Source: Clarireedia homoeocarpa
Taxonomy: Eukaryota > Ascomycota > Leotiomycetes > Helotiales > Rutstroemiaceae
Length of the DNA: 10,375 bases
Assembly (NCBI GenBank): GCA_001465935.1
Contig: LNKV01000057.1
Coordinates: 1 to 10,375, forward strand
Direction of reading: 5' to 3'
Position numbers and translations under genes: made by a program. The notes under the pieces are model-generated. The model saw nothing but the letters and a program-made list of their open reading frames with translations, made no database searches and was not told the DNA's origin. Of the stretch, positions 9,835 to 10,375 are shown one piece after another (position 1 is the first letter of the stretch; every line of letters begins with the position of its first letter).

Positions 9835-10375
9835 TATTTTTATATATTATTTTATTAATCTTTTAATCTAAGTTAATAAATAAATTATTATTAATTAAAT
9901 TAATTATCTTTTATTTAATTATAATACTAATTTTATTTATTTTAATTAGTTAATATTAATTAATTTTATAATTTATAATATTTATAAATATAAAATTATA
10001 TTATTTAAATTAATTAATAACTTTATAATATATTAATATTATATAAATAATATTCTTTTTAATTATTTAAATATTTTTTATATAATATATCTTGATAATA
10101 TTTTAATTTATTTTAAAGACTTATTTAAATATTAAATTTATATAAAACTAATTTTATAATAACTTTAAGATATTAGATTATAAACTAATTTTAAAAAATA
10201 TAAATTTAATATTATTTATATTAAATACTTAAGATTTAATATCTTAATTAATAATATAAAAGTAGATTTTAAAAAAGTAATTATAATATAATAATAGATT
10301 TATCTAATAATAATAAAAAGTATATAATTATTTCTTAGATTTTATAATTTTTATAAATATTTTATTTATAATTTT
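9835..10375 (+). pseudogene. Ty3/Gypsy reverse transcriptase remnant, cut by window end
   Basis: This is the RT of a second element. From 9962 to the end one frame reads through with no indel. 'YKYxVxPFGLTNxPATFQ' reads YKYKIILFKLINNFIIY* (9983-10036), with TAA for the Gln. 'YINDxLFxYLDIF' reads YINNILFNYLNIF (10040-10078). The catalytic 'YLDDILIYS' reads YLDNILIYF (10088-10114), with only the second Asp lost. Downstream, 'KYxFxxTxxxYLGFxIS' reads KYKFNIIYIKYLRFNIL (10196-10246), and the final 'FLGFxNFYRRFIxNF' reads FLRFYNFYKYFIYNF (10331-10375). Ten in-frame stops lie between 10034 and 10327. Upstream of 9962 the palm start is only faintly traceable (LL...NK...I at about 9850-9900). The motif wording is typical of fungal Gypsy elements. 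The rest of pol lies beyond the window. Confidence 0.9.

Larger units (their letters stand above)
1..10375. other. RIP-mutated AT-rich block of a fungal genome
   Basis: By eye the window has only about a dozen CA and about twenty TG dinucleotides in 10.4 kb, about fifteen CG and about five CC. Most remaining C is in CT (act, tct, ctt) and most remaining G in AG. This is the expected result of repeat-induced point mutation, the premeiotic fungal process that changes C to T in duplicated DNA, mainly at CpA, on both strands. The effect spans both retrotransposon relics and the sequence between them without a visible break, so the whole window belongs to one affected block. No tRNA, rRNA, CRISPR array or intact coding sequence was found. 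My counts are visual and may be off by a few. Confidence 0.9.

Noticed and set aside
1..10375. Mitochondrial, plastid or apicomplexan-type AT-rich DNA
   Set aside because: No rRNA, tRNA or organelle gene is seen, and recognised retrotransposon frames carry stops at Trp/Gln codons with selective loss of CA/TG. That is mutation by RIP and not a native AT-rich coding style.

Overview
This window is almost entirely A+T (G+C roughly 6-8% by eye) and holds no intact gene. It looks like an AT-rich, transposon-filled block of a filamentous ascomycete genome (Pezizomycotina) that has been heavily altered by repeat-induced point mutation (RIP). CA and TG dinucleotides are almost gone on both strands and TA is in huge excess. 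The C's that remain sit mostly in CT, and the G's mostly in AG. In the few reading frames that can still be recognised, stop codons stand exactly where conserved Trp and Gln codons belong. The species cannot be named from this sequence.

Left part, about 1-6421: a relic of a Ty1/Copia LTR retrotransposon on the + strand with all main parts in order. It has a 5' LTR (1 to about 264, possibly cut by the window start), an unreadable gag-length stretch, a protease remnant (about 1612-1839), an integrase remnant (about 1840-3200, with a Cys-x2-Cys trace at 2206-2217), and a low-complexity linker (3200-4260). These are followed by reverse transcriptase (4262-5094), RNase H (5095-5667), a gene-free tail with a 14-bp tandem repeat, and a 3' LTR (6139-6421). 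The pol frame changes at least three times, so indels have accumulated as well as C-to-T changes. The two LTRs differ almost only by transitions, each copy having lost different C's, plus one net 19-bp length difference.

Middle part, about 6422-9830: 3.4 kb with no gene I can read. It contains an A-run/T-run hairpin just after the 3' LTR, a pyrimidine-rich block near 6955-7150 that would read as Lys-rich on the minus strand, and the upstream, unreadable part of the next element.

Right edge, about 9835-10375: the reverse transcriptase of a second, different retrotransposon, Ty3/Gypsy type, also on the + strand and cut by the window end. From 9962 to the last base one frame is readable with no indel, although ten RIP-type stops lie between 10034 and 10327.

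I see no novel defence, mobile or regulatory system here. The value of the window is as a legible case of extreme RIP on two retrotransposon families lying in the same orientation.
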